Assembly (NCBI GenBank): GCA_014529385.2
Contig: CM043958.1
Coordinates: forward strand, 76,271,169-76,335,168
DNA: 64,000 nucleotides
Direction: 5' to 3'
Origin: Adiantum capillus-veneris
Lineage: Eukaryota; Streptophyta; Polypodiopsida; Polypodiales; Pteridaceae
Of this stretch, positions 41,868 to 52,227 are shown piece after piece. Each line of letters begins with the position of its first letter. Within the stretch, counting starts at the first letter, position 1. The translations under genes and the position numbers were made by a program. The notes below the pieces were generated by a model. That model had not been told where the DNA came from. It ran no database searches and saw only the letters and a program-made list of their open reading frames with translations.

Positions 41868-43199
41868 CTATAGGAGAGCCTTTTGTTGCATAGATCCTAG
41901 TCGCCTTAACTTTTGAGCCACAGGTTTAGTCCCTGGTTTCAATTCAATTCGATGCTCTATTACATCTACACCTCTTATTTGTGAGTAGTCAATAAAAAAA
42001 TTGGGATACCTCCTTAACATATTGATGTAGGACCTCTTCTCCTCACAAGTAAGATCTTTTGCAAGCATCTTCTCAAATCCTTCTTCAAGGTGGTGGCATC
42101 TTTCATCCCCTCGTGTGTGATTGTCTGTTGGCTTTTCTTCTACTGGAACATCTTGAGTGTTGGCATTGAATACAATTCCCATTACCTCCAAAGAAGACTC
42201 CTCTTCACTGGTTGATGCACTGGTTGATGCTTCCTCATCACTTGAGTAGGGACTCTCCTCCTCGCTCTCTTCATCTGCCGTGGTTTCATAGTGGATATCT
42301 AGTTGCTTTCCTTCTCGCCAATCATACACCACCGGTTGACCCTTCTTAAGAATCAAACGACCACTTTCCCATTTTTGATCTGCATTCACAGCAATGAGCC
42401 AAGGCCTCCCTAGGATGATGGGATAGCCCTCCCCCTTAGCTGGCATGACATACCTATCCACTCGTGCATCTATGTTACATACAGAGACTTTTACATTTTC
42501 AATGATCCCCAAACACTTCACACTTGAGTTGTTGGCTAGCCTAGCTTGACAATTAGAGGACTTTGTAATTTCAAGCCCTAACTTGTTCATTGATTTTTCC
42601 ATGATCACACACATTTGAGCTCCACCATCAACATATACATTAGAAACCTTTTTACCCCTTATGTAAGCATCCACAATGGGTTCCACATCTTTTTGTAGCT
42701 TTGAGGCCACAACCTTAATGGAAAGATTTTCTTTCTTTTTTGGAATTCTTGTACTTACCAACTTTGGCCATTGCCTTCTTACTTTGGCTGATAGGTGTAG
42801 AAGTTGAGGCCATGAAATGTTTGGCTTTTGGGTTTTTAAATCCTCCAAGATGTTGTAGGGCTCTAGCTCCTTTCCCAATGGGAAGTCGTTGATACCAATT
42901 TCCCTTCGCCTTGATCTTTTCTTCCTACTACTTTCAGCTTCTTCCATCTTTGACTTCTTCTTCTTGTCCCTTCTGGCTGAATTTGTTCCTTCACTTCTCA
43001 TGTCTTCATCCTTATCATGTGCTCTTGTGCGTTTTTCTGCCGGCATAACATCAAAGTTTAGAGTATGCTCATCTATTACCTCTTCTAGCTTGATGATGTT
43101 GACTCCTCTTTCTTCCTCCTCATGTGGGACGGGAGGTATATTTGCTGGTGGTGGTGGTCGTCGAAGGATTTGTGGGCCTTGAGCTTGTTCTTGTTGCAC
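41868..43199 (-). CDS. TAT-2 gag tail, protease and RT linker
   Basis: 443-residue frame. It contains the Pro-rich and basic gag tail, then the protease (VYVDGGAQMCVI, GYPIILGRPWL), an acidic Ser-rich linker (EESEEESPYSSDEEASTS) and the start of RT (IEHRIELKPGTKPVAQKLRR). It shows that gag tail, protease and RT are one frame in this family, with no programmed frameshift visible. It ends at QQKALL with a stop before EVNRLLKAGF. Confidence 0.88.
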   Translation of the reverse strand: MQQEQAQGPQILRRPPPPANIPPVPHEEEERGVNIIKLEEVIDEHTLNFDVMPAEKRTRAHDKDEDMRSEGTNSARRDKKKKSKMEEAESSRKKRSRRREIGINDFPLGKELEPYNILEDLKTQKPNISWPQLLHLSAKVRRQWPKLVSTRIPKKKENLSIKVVASKLQKDVEPIVDAYIRGKKVSNVYVDGGAQMCVIMEKSMNKLGLEITKSSNCQARLANNSSVKCLGIIENVKVSVCNIDARVDRYVMPAKGEGYPIILGRPWLIAVNADQKWESGRLILKKGQPVVYDWREGKQLDIHYETTADEESEEESPYSSDEEASTSASTSEEESSLEVMGIVFNANTQDVPVEEKPTDNHTRGDERCHHLEEGFEKMLAKDLTCEEKRSYINMLRRYPNFFIDYSQIRGVDVIEHRIELKPGTKPVAQKLRRLGSMQQKALL

Positions 43200-44051
43200 A
43201 GTGAGAGGAGGCGGTCTAGGGGGATATATGTCTCCCGGAAGTCACCTTGGATGTGGACAATTGTACATGCCATGGCCCATTTCATTGCAATTCCAACATC
43301 GCAACTCTTAAGCTTGTCTTCGTTGATTGTGATTCCCTTCTCTTGGTTGTCGTTGTTGAGGTAGGCCTTGTACTAGATTCATAGTGAGGTTGTCAAGCTG
43401 TTGAGTTAGCCTTTGTAAAACCTCTTGTTGAGAGTTATCTCCTATTTGTGAAGATTGTGCAAGAGGGGGCCTAATTGGTGCTTCCATGGTTTGTGAAGAC
43501 TCCCTCTCACTCACTTCATTCAAACCCCTTGCTCTATGTGCTTGGAAGTGTAGTTTTCTAAACTTGATGATGGCTACCTCACGTGCTTCTTCGAAGGTGG
43601 ATGGGAACTTTAGCTCTACTTTAGCCTTTAAAAGTGGATACAAGCCAACCATGAATCTCTCTTTTTTTAGAAAGTTAGGTGCACCACCATGATTTTCTAA
43701 TGTAGCCTCCCACCTACCCCATAGATTGACAAAGGTTGCTTCATAAGAGGGATAGTCTTCAAGTGATACCTGCTTATGCCCAATAAGACATTTCCATAGT
43801 CCTTCAGAAGTATCACCTTGCCCGAACTTGGAGAGGAAGCTTGCTCGCAGTCTCTCCCAATTGGACTTGATTTGGGGTTGCAAGGTCTCATGCCATGCTT
43901 TAGCTTCTACTTTTAGAACCAACGGGAAGGCTCGTAGCTTTACTTCCTCTTCATCTCTCCCGGATATGAGATGTGCCATCTCCAAGTTGTCAAGAAACTC
44001 TTGCGCACCTTCCCCACTTCTTGCATAGAACGTGGGAAAAGAACTTGACAT
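43200..44051 (-). pseudogene. TAT-2 gag, interrupted at the zinc knuckle
   Basis: 247 residues from MSSSFPTFYARSGEGAQEFL to NHNQRRQA, nearly identical to TAT-1 Gag. The stop (44051-43308 frame end) replaces the Gln codon before the knuckle: CAA became TAA. The knuckle itself (CWNCNEMGHGMYNC) is still encoded just downstream, and a second stop near 43240 is CGA to TGA. Both are C-to-T changes on the coding strand. Confidence 0.88.
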
Positions 44052-44136
44052 TTTGTTTAGACTTTTTTAAATCTCTTTTTTTTAAAGAAACTTTTCTCTT
44101 ACAGGCCGCAAAAGATTATTGACACTATAAATCTGA

Positions 44137-44340
44137 TTACATTAAAATGAAGATGTACACATCCATTGTTAATTCGTACTTTATCATAGGTAGAATAAAT
44201 GGATTAAAGACTTCATTGAGGCGAGTGGATCCAAATATCCTCCTTATGATAGACTGAAACCTAAACTTAGTTGCAATGATTATATGAATGGATTGCCGAG
44301 CAATAGGCCTAAAAGGTTCATTATTTTGATCTTGATTCAT
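44137..44340 (-). CDS. TAT-2 leader small ORF b
   Basis: 67 codons, sister of 9638-9850 with a 9-bp in-frame deletion (LNEVFNPF against LNEINASINPF). The tail PFILPMI and MDVYIFILM is kept. The deletion is a multiple of three, which keeps the frame open. Function unknown. Confidence 0.6.
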   Translation of the reverse strand: MNQDQNNEPFRPIARQSIHIIIATKFRFQSIIRRIFGSTRLNEVFNPFILPMIKYELTMDVYIFILM

Positions 44341-44423
44341 GTGCTACTCCTCGTTGTTGGTTTGAAAACCTCGTTCCTTCATATGGCCCTTGAGCACCCC
44401 TTCACCACTCCTTGTTCCTGCCT

Positions 44424-44639
44424 TTAAAACAAAATGAAAACGTGAACATCAAAAGAAGTTTCATAATTGATGATTGGAAGTATAATTGGATTGGGTGATG
44501 CCAGTATTTCTCTAAGTCTTTCTGCACCAAACATAAAAACAATGCGTTGCTGGAAAAAGACTTTTCTATCTATGTGAACATTTACTCTAATGTGTTGTGC
44601 AAAATGAAATGGATAGATGAGTACTCCATTGTTCATCAC
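44424..44639 (-). CDS. TAT-2 leader small ORF a
   Basis: 71 codons (72 if the preceding GTG is counted) starting MNNGVLIYPFHFAQHI about 36 bases after the PBS. Its C-terminal half GAERLREILA, PIILPII, FDVHVFILF resembles ORF b and the TAT-4 ORF. The frame is open upstream to a stop just after the LTR, so translation could start anywhere in the leader. It is the intact version of the nonsense-mutated copy at 9934-10149. Confidence 0.6.
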   Translation of the reverse strand: MMNNGVLIYPFHFAQHIRVNVHIDRKVFFQQRIVFMFGAERLREILASPNPIILPIINYETSFDVHVFILF

Positions 44640-44671
44640 TAAAGAATTTGAAGGTAACTTGGAAATATGTT

Positions 44672-44688
44672 CCTCAGTGGGGGCACCA
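44672..44688 (-). other. TAT-2 primer-binding site
   Basis: TGGTGCCCCCACTGAGG on the minus strand, identical to TAT-1, five bases from the LTR end at 44694. Confidence 0.7.
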
Positions 44689-44693
44689 CTTTA

Positions 44694-46771
44694 TGAGGGC
44701 GAGCTTTTGAAATGGGGCCTCTAAACCCAAACCAATGGGCCTACCCTCACAAAATGTTCGTAAAGAGGTACGCACACTACTTGGGGCACCACCTTCTTTT
44801 GGGAGTGGAGAAGGAAACCAATCAAAAAAATAACACTTGCACTCACCCACCAAGCAACACACTTTGAAAACCCCCTTACTCTATATACACTTTGGACACT
44901 TGAACACCATCAACGATTATGCAACCCAATGCCGTGCATCAAAATGAAAATATGCAATTTGTGGAATAGCATTCACCTTCTCCCCATAAGAATACCCATA
45001 ATACATCCAAACTCTTCCTCTCTCAAGCACTCATCAAAAAAATCATGCGCGCAAGACTTGCCTCTCAAACACACAAGAGAATCACTTACATCAAACTAAC
45101 ACACTTTGCATAGAGAGCTCATCTCCATCTATGCAATGCCGTGACACAAATAAAATCACCATGAGAGGTAGCCACATGCATATGTAATGAAGCAAAAGAG
45201 AATTGGAGTGAGAAATTTCTTTAGACCAATTGAATAAGTGTGGAGAAACAAACCAATGGTAAATTGAGAATAGAACACTTACTTGATTTCTCGCACACCT
45301 TTTAAGGGGAGGACAGACGCTGGCTAACCATCACGAATTGCGACACTTGAAAGTTTTTGAAGATGATTTCATGATCATTAACATAACCATGAGAGAGATC
45401 ATGATGTATTTACAAGTTATTGAGGTGCTACAAATGATTTATTGGGTTGATGGAGTAAGAGATTGTAGAATGGAGAGAGTGGAGAATAGAGTTGCACTTC
45501 CTCCAAAGAGGAGGGTTAGGAGGGAGGATGTGAAAGAGGGAGAGTTGGGGTTTTCTCTACTATTGATCAAGAAACAACATGAAGTTGAAAATATAGGTGT
45601 GTGTCCTTGAGTCTCTCCAAGGGGGGCTATTTATAGTTGTGTAGGAGTGGGATTATGCTACACTTAATTAGAGTAAGTGATTAGACCCAATTAAGTGTTC
45701 TTTGACCACTCATTGAATATTGGACATAAAAGGGACTATTTATTCACCAAAAATATCATTTTAGACCGTGAAGGCTCCATAGGGGTGCATAATGTAGGTG
45801 GGCCCCACCATGAGGCCCTACGGGTGGCTCCTGCGGGGTATCTCAACTTGTCTGTTTTGGCATTTAGAAAGCATCTTTAGGTTGGTCCCATCACATGCAA
45901 GTGACCTTGAACACTCATTGCTCTTCTAGAAGATGAGTAGGGGAAAAATAAGATCTCACTCTGTTGATTTACTTGATTTATAGTTCCCTTTTGCTGCGAA
46001 TCTGACAGATTTACACTATTTTGACCATAACTTTTTACCTGTAGCTCGGAATGACATGCTTCAAAAGGCAAAATTGACCTTCTCAACATGTTTGATATGA
46101 ATTTGGACTATTCTTCATGCCCATGCACCAAGGAATTCGGTTTGGAAGGTCCACACTAGGCTAGGGAACCTTTTGCTTCAAAGTCTTCTTGTATGGGCCC
46201 TTTGCTTGTATGCATCCAAGGGGAATCATGCTTTTTCAAAAGGCTATGATGCTTAAACAAATAGAGGAGGGCCCAATATTATTTGCTTGTGAAAAGAATA
46301 TACAATTGGAGTCTTTTTGAAAGGAGAGAAACTATATGTATATTCTTAAGAGATATTGGGCCACCTATGTAGGGGGCATAGAAGACTTGTAGAGAGGGAC
46401 CATAATCTTTGGTAAAGACAAGTGGAGAGTTGATTTCCATGGGAATTTATCTATATGGGGTGGAAGATGGATATATTATTTTTCTACTACTAATTCACAA
46501 GAGGTAAGAAAGTTTGGGGGTATATAGTTGGTTATTGTATGCTTATTCTATTTACAAAGCAAAAAAGAAAAGGGTTGTAATATAAATATATGACTAAGGT
46601 GACATTTTTGGGAAGAGTATAATGTATGTGTCGCCACAAAGGTTAAACGAAGAGGGGGAATTTACTCTAGATAACTTAATAGCATAGAAAAATATATACA
46701 CATATGAGGAAGAGGACGTTGAGTAGGCTGACAAATGTTGCAAAAAGATGGTTACCATTTTATGCTACTCA
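44694..46771 (-). repeat. TAT-2 5' LTR with TATA box
   Basis: 2078 bp; minus-strand TATAAATAG at 45627-45635. Near-identical to the 3' LTR in the blocks compared by eye. Confidence 0.93.
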
Positions 46772-47021
46772 ATGTTAATTGAAAGAAAAGTGAATTTTTC
46801 TTGCAAGAGATTTAGTATTTAGGTCACATTATCTCCCAAGATGGCATCCAAATGGATCCATCAAAGTTTGAGGTAATAAAAGGATGGTCTAAACCAAAGA
46901 AGCTTCATGCACTAAGAACCTTTATAGGTATGTGTGCATACTGTAGACGCTTCATAGAAAAGTTCTCACAAATTTCAGGACCATTACTTGACCTAACAAA
47001 GAAAAGAGTTAGGTATACATG
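46772..47021 (+). pseudogene. CHR-2 RT thumb segment between two insertions
   Basis: Encodes YLGHIISQDGIQMDPSKFEV, TFIGMCAYCRRFIEKFSQI and the start of the RNase H linker, with a stop and substitutions (VNWKKSEFFLQEI*YLGH). It ends at YTW where LARD-1 begins. Confidence 0.88.
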
Positions 47022-47026
47022 GTTTG

Positions 47027-47704
47027 TGTTGGGAGAAGAGGGGGAGATCGACCGCTTAAACTATTCAACACAAGATTTCAAGCAATCACCATCAACCTAT
47101 CCACCTCTTCTTCCAATTTCCAAGCACACACACTCACTTAGACTATGACACACACACACACATAGTAAACATAGAATTGACATAGACATGCTTGTAAGAG
47201 AGTGTAAGAGATGTGTAAGAGATGGAGACTAGATTAGAGAGTACACAGCAAATAACCATAGCATAAGAGAGTAGAGAAGAGAATTTGCAAGAGAAAGACC
47301 TAAATCTAGCCCCAAACTCCACGGCACCTCTCTTCTGGAGTTGGTATTTAATATATTATTTTGAGTTTAAGGTGCCAAAAATTGAGGCCCCTCTTTTTAC
47401 AACCACTTTACTTTTGCAAATGAGTGAAGCTCATTAGTTCTTGCATGACCCATAAGGGAAGTTCCCCCTACAACTATTTACAGAGCCATAGTGGCTTATT
47501 AAAATGATGTTCTAAGATACTGTGCAAATATAAAATGGCCAAGAGTAATTTCCGTTGCCTCTTCATCAACTCCCCGCATTCCAGTCTACAAAATCATCAT
47601 CAACTCAATTAGTAAAATAAATAGACAGCACATAATTAACCATTACGCCAGCTATCCCAATTGCAGCTAACCACTACAACAAGAGGGTGCCCAGTCTCGT
47701 AACA
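47027..47704 (-). repeat. LARD-1 3' LTR
   Basis: 678 bp. It has one copy of a block that is duplicated in the other LTR. Confidence 0.88.
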
Positions 47705-47756
47705 TCCCTCCCACTAGGGATAGCAACTGTTCTCAGTTGCTCAATAGAGAAATCAA

Positions 47757-47910
47757 CTGGACCGTGAGTGATGGAAAGTGTAGAGAAGGTCGGGAAATTT
47801 GCGAAAAAACTTTTGAGGCATCCATTTGGCATCCTCTCTAGGGTGGCCCTTGAAAGTAAAAAGGTAACGGTTATAAACCATTCCAGTACGTGTAGTGGTG
47901 GTGTCATGAT
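47757..47910 (-). pseudogene. Chromodomain remnant inside LARD-1
   Basis: The minus strand reads MVYNRYLFTFKGHPREDAKW then MPQKFFRKFPDLL, ending in TGA at about 47758. This matches the chromodomain core of CHR-1 (RRYLIKFKNYPFEDARWM) in spacing and aromatic residues but is clearly diverged. It is the only pol piece left and sits where the pol 3' end should be, next to the PPT. The region to about 48060 also resembles the pol linker by eye (GGTGGGTCTTCA, TGGAAAGTATTGTGAATG). Confidence 0.7.
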
Positions 47911-48060
47911 CAACTATTTGGTCAGGGATAAGGTGCTCTTCTTGGTCTAGAAGTGAAGGTGGGTCTTCATAAATGTGGTGTGTAGGTAGGGGTCCTCTGA
48001 ATGGTCATAAAATAATGATGTGGAAAGTATTGTGAATGTGCCTGTGTGAAGGTAATTAAC

Positions 48061-48598
48061 TATTAAAATACATTAGAAGGTTAGGCTTCTTGTTTAAATA
48101 AACACCATGACCCAAAATATAGGGAGTATCTAAGCATGAGATGAGGATACGGAGAATGCACAAGATTTTAAGATTCCTTATGTCGAGCATATACTGCTAG
48201 GGCTAGTAAGCCCAAAGCTACAAGATATGCAATACCATAGCAACGGGTTAAACTTCACTTTTCTATCAAATAAGTAAATGCTATTATGAAGAAATTGGTG
48301 TATTTTGTTATACAAACATGTTTCTATAGAGAAATAGAGTTAGCATACTAGTAGTAAATAAAGTAATGATGTCACTTTAGCAACTTAATGACTTGGCATT
48401 TAGCTTTTTGAAAACAATGTAAAGCATGGGAAATCTAGAGTTTGAAGCTCACAATTCTTGAGAGAATTTTGTACTTACAAGTGATTGTATTTGTGATCTG
48501 TCAACATTAGAACCAAAAGTGGCCTTTGTGCCACGATTAGTAGTATGAAGATTGAAAAACATATAACATGGAATTATCAATGATAAACCACATTTGTC
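48061..48598. other. LARD-1 interior, no gene seen
   Basis: A/T-rich sequence with many stops on both strands. No motif recognised. Confidence 0.5.
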
Positions 48599-48602
48599 AC
48601 GT

Positions 48603-49460
48603 TGTTGGGCGCATTTCTGACACCCCGTTTTTTGTAAATTTGTACATACGGACATGAAGCCCGATGTCAAAAGGGCGTGTGGGCTTTCTTTTTGTGGGTT
48701 TTTTATCTTGCTTTAGCAAGCACATGTACATGCACTGCAAGTCGCTAGTCTAGTGACAGCTGTCGGGCTACTGTAAGTGCCCGTGAGTGAGTTTTTTGAA
48801 GTGAGCCTTGTATATAACTAAAACTCATGTACAGAGCCAAAGATCAGAAATTTGCAGGTTTTAGCTCGTTCTGTCTCCTTGGTGCTCTTGGATGCAGCTT
48901 TTTGCCCCGACTAGCCTTCTCTACGTGTAGTCGTGCTGGGACAGCTCTCTGTTCGCGTCAATCTTGCTCATGGGGGCATATGGAATCAATTTTAGTCATC
49001 TTCAGCTTTCTCACCAGTCATTTTTCAAGCTTTCTCTCAAGCTTTAAAGTGCCCCAATTAGAGTTGTGCTCATCAGGTTACGACTAGTTCTCTGCAGGGT
49101 TATGGCTATGGCAGCCTAGTGGCAAATTGTGTGTAGACAGATTCGGAGGGCATGTATCTATGAATTGTGGAATTGATGTTGAAGCTGTGGGTTTGTGATG
49201 TTTGATTGTGAAAGGAGAGGCTCTTGTCTTCATATGCATTGGTCGGCGTGTGCTGTAAATCCGTGCTTTGACATGGTTTTGCTCCTATGTGACATAGTCT
49301 CTTGGGTGGGCGACGGCTAGTAAATTCCCAAGGGTCTAATCCTATTGGACTTGTGGTGTTTCAAAAGGATTTTGCAAAGATTTTGGTGTCTTGTAGTTCT
49401 CTTTCAACGCTCTTGGGTGACATCGCTATAGAGGTGTTCCAGTTTGCTTGTTTACCAACA
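48603..49460 (+). mobile_element. Probable solo LTR inside LARD-1
   Basis: 858 bp that start TGTTGGGCGC and end TTTACCAACA, giving a perfect 6-bp terminal inverted repeat TGTTGG/CCAACA. Both sides carry ACGT (48599-48602 and 49461-49464), a possible 4-bp target duplication. A plus-strand TATATAACT lies near 48812, followed about 25 bp later by a plausible start region. No PBS or coding sequence lies inside. Confidence 0.6.
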
Positions 49461-49464
49461 ACGT

Positions 49465-51009
49465 AATGATCCATTAATGATAACAACTGATTATTATCAT
49501 GAATGAATGTCAACAAATGTTGTTCTAAACAGATAGAAGGGAGAGGAACTTACAGAAGTGAACAATCATATGCAGAAACACACATCAAGATGTCATATGA
49601 CCAAAACAAACCCAATGTGGCAGCTTATCGAGTGGAGAGGTTCCAAGGGAATTTATTTGATATGTAGACTTGTGGTGAGATTATCCTTGGCATGGCATGA
49701 TGAAAATTGGAGGCCATGTTCCTCAGCATTAGTTGTCAGAGTACCTGTCAAAGAATACCTCAACCCAAGACTGCTTAATCTTGATTAGTAGTTATAGAAA
49801 GTTCTAGCGTTGAAGCATAATTAGTAAGGGAAAATATTAAATAGTAGTTTAGGTATGATGGATGAGTGCTCCATATGCAGGAATCCAATTTAACAATCAT
49901 CTATGAATATGGACACTTTATATACCATGTAGTCAATGTGTGTCCCATTGGTGTGGCTCTTGATGAAATTGGATTGATCATGTTCAGACTAGATGCAGTG
50001 AGTTTGTTATAACCGAATAAATTACCTAAAAATTCTTCATGTGTAATATAAAAGAAATGAAAGTGGGTCTTGTCATTTGTATCAGTAAATGTAAAAATCT
50101 TCAGGGTAATCATATTGTGACATAAACACAATTTTTAAAATTACTGTCTATGAAATAATTGAGGTTGATGATAATTATCATCGTGTTCAAGGAAGGTTTT
50201 TGTCCACTTAATCTTCAGCTAGTTGAATGTCCAGATTAGCTGATTGTTGTGCACTTCTGCTTATAGGAAATAAGAAAACTTTGAATCCAACTCCTTGTGA
50301 GAATTATTCATGTATAAGATCACTTGGTTTTCTTTAAAAAAATTATAATTTGGTGAAAAGTTTCTCGAAGTTGTAGGGATTTCCTACAATGTTTTGGAAG
50401 ATCCCGGTCGAAAGGATCTTAAAAGCTATATCTATATTCTTCTTTGATTGGTAGTCGGACAGCTAATGCAAGTATGACCTAGGCGCCATAGACAGTTAAC
50501 CAATTGTCTCAATGGTCGAGAAGTAGCAAGGATGGGTGGCTAAGGAAAAATGGATATCTTCTGGGATTTTAAAACTAGAAATAAAGCTTGCAAATGAACA
50601 ATGTGTGGAAAAAGAAGTTCATTTTTCCAACATACAAATTTCCTTTCCTTGAATTTTCCAAAAGGAAATTTTAGAAAATTAGGTTTATTTTTTCGGGGTT
50701 TTACAATATTTTTTTTTCTCGATTTTGGGGTAAAATATATCCTTTGCTCTATGCCCTCAAATGGCCTTTGTTCGAAATTAAAATGGCACTATATTGAGCT
50801 AAGACACATTTTTTCTCGAACACTCGTGGGTGACCATGAATTTGAGGCGAGTGGGGGGCAGAGCTAAAATTTAATGGCAATGCAGCTCGAGCGGCCAAAA
50901 ATATGCATATTGGGTGGTCAAGAGGTTAACAGCCTCTTTTTATGGGTAAAAGGGAGTGAAAAAGTTGTGGCTGAGAGCCGTCAGAAGACAGCAGTTCCGT
51001 GCACCCAAA
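49465..51009. other. LARD-1 interior, non-coding
   Basis: No ORF above 90 codons and none with recognisable motifs. T-rich around 50640-50740. Confidence 0.5.
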
Positions 51010-51095
51010 GTTTGCCCGAGTGGTTAAGGGGGCCACCTCATATTGCCTGCACTAAGTGCGCGAGCCTGTAGGGAGTTTCGGGTTGATGGCGAGTT
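51010..51095 (+). repeat. tRNA-Ser/Leu-like pseudogene or SINE head inside LARD-1
   Basis: TTTGCCCGAGTGGTTAAGGG is a near-perfect class-II tRNA box A, followed by a long variable region and a box-B-like TTTCGGGTTGATG. Acceptor-stem pairing is not convincing, so a functional tRNA gene is unlikely. Confidence 0.5.
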
Positions 51096-51493
51096 GCTGC
51101 AGGGAGGCAGAAATCTCATTGTCTGCATGTCTCTGCTCTGCAGATGTGTCGATCCTTCGTAGCCCCCTTGTGTGTACTCTGCAGGTTTGTCGAAAGCCTT
51201 GGAAGGCGAGAAGAGCCCATGCTTAGTACACAATACTGTAGTGAAAACAGCTTTGATGATGCCGACAAGTGGCAGAAGAGAGAGGGCGACAGTGTGGGGC
51301 AAAACAAGGTTCCCATGCCTGATTTGTTGCGCCTTTTGGGCTGAGCCACTGAGTGTAATGATTGATCAACAGGATCTTCGTGGTTGTCAATTGTTGTTCC
51401 ACCAAGAGGATTTCAAAAGCTCCAATTTCCAATTTAAATCTTCATCCCCATGGTCGTTGTGTTTCCAAGAGCATCGCCTCGCTCTGATACCAC

Positions 51494-52222
51494 TGTTGGG
51501 AGAAGAGGGGGAGATCGACCGCTTAAACTATTCAACACAAGCTTCCAAGCAATCACCATCAACCTATCCACCTCTTCTTCCAATTTCCAAGCACACACAC
51601 TCACCTAAACTATGACACACACAGTAAACATAGAATTGACATAGACATGCTTGTAAGAGAGTGTAAGAGATGGAGACTAGATTAGAGAGTACACAGCAAA
51701 TAACCATAGCATAAGAGAGTAGAGAAGAGAATCTGCAAGAGAAAGGCCTAAATCTAGTCCCAAACTCCAATAACCATAGCATAAGAGAGTAGAGAAGAGA
51801 ATCTGCAAGAGAAAGGCCTAAATCTAGTCCCAAACTCCACGGCACCTCTCTTGTGGAGTTGGTATTTAATATATTATTTTGAGTTTAAGGTGCCAAAAAT
51901 TAAGGCCCCTCTTTTTACAACCACTTTACTTTTGCAAATGAAAGAAGCTCATTAGTTCTTGCATGACCCATAAGGGGAGTTCCCACTACAACTATTTACA
52001 GAGCTATAGTGGCTTATTGAAATGATGTTCCAAGATACTGTGCAAATATAAAATGGCCAAGAGTAATTGCCGTCACCTCTTCATCAACTCCCCGCATTCC
52101 ACTCTACAAAATCATCATCAACTCAATTAGTAAAATAAATAGACAGCACATAATTAACCATTACGCCAGCTATCCCAATTGCAGCTAACCACTACAACAG
52201 GAGGGTGCCCAGTCTCGTAACA
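51494..52222 (-). repeat. LARD-1 5' LTR with internal duplication
   Basis: 729 bp. A block of about 69 bp starting AATAACCATAGCATAAGAG is present twice (about 51700-51769 and 51770-51839), once in the other LTR. The PBS TGGTATCAGAGCGAGG abuts it on the minus strand. Confidence 0.88.
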
Positions 52223-52227
52223 GTCTG

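Larger units (their letters stand above)
36699..46771 (-). mobile_element. TAT-2: Tat-like Ty3/gypsy element
   Basis: 10.07 kb, antisense to CHR-2, with LTRs at 36699-38774 and 44694-46771. Target duplication ATGT (36695-36698 and 46772-46775); CHR-1 shows the empty site (inverted) near 13790. It is a close sister of TAT-1. Coding is one frame apart from three nonsense changes (43308 region, 43240 region, 41866) and an in-frame integrase deletion. Confidence 0.94.
47027..52222 (-). mobile_element. LARD-1: non-autonomous LTR retrotransposon
   Basis: LTRs 47027-47704 and 51494-52222 with ends TGTTACGAG...CCCAACA on the minus strand. Target duplication is GTTTG (47022-47026) against GTCTG (52223-52227), one mutation apart; the empty site in CHR-1 near 13550 reads GTCTG. 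PBS for initiator Met at 51477-51492 and a minus-strand PPT (AGTGGGAGGGA) at 47705. The 3.8 kb interior has no gag or pol frame, only a chromodomain remnant, so it must have been mobilised by a related chromovirus. Confidence 0.88.

Noticed and set aside
48827-49087. 86-codon ORF with hydrophobic Cys-rich character
   Set aside because: Falls inside the probable solo LTR downstream of its TATA box; no family and no second copy to test.
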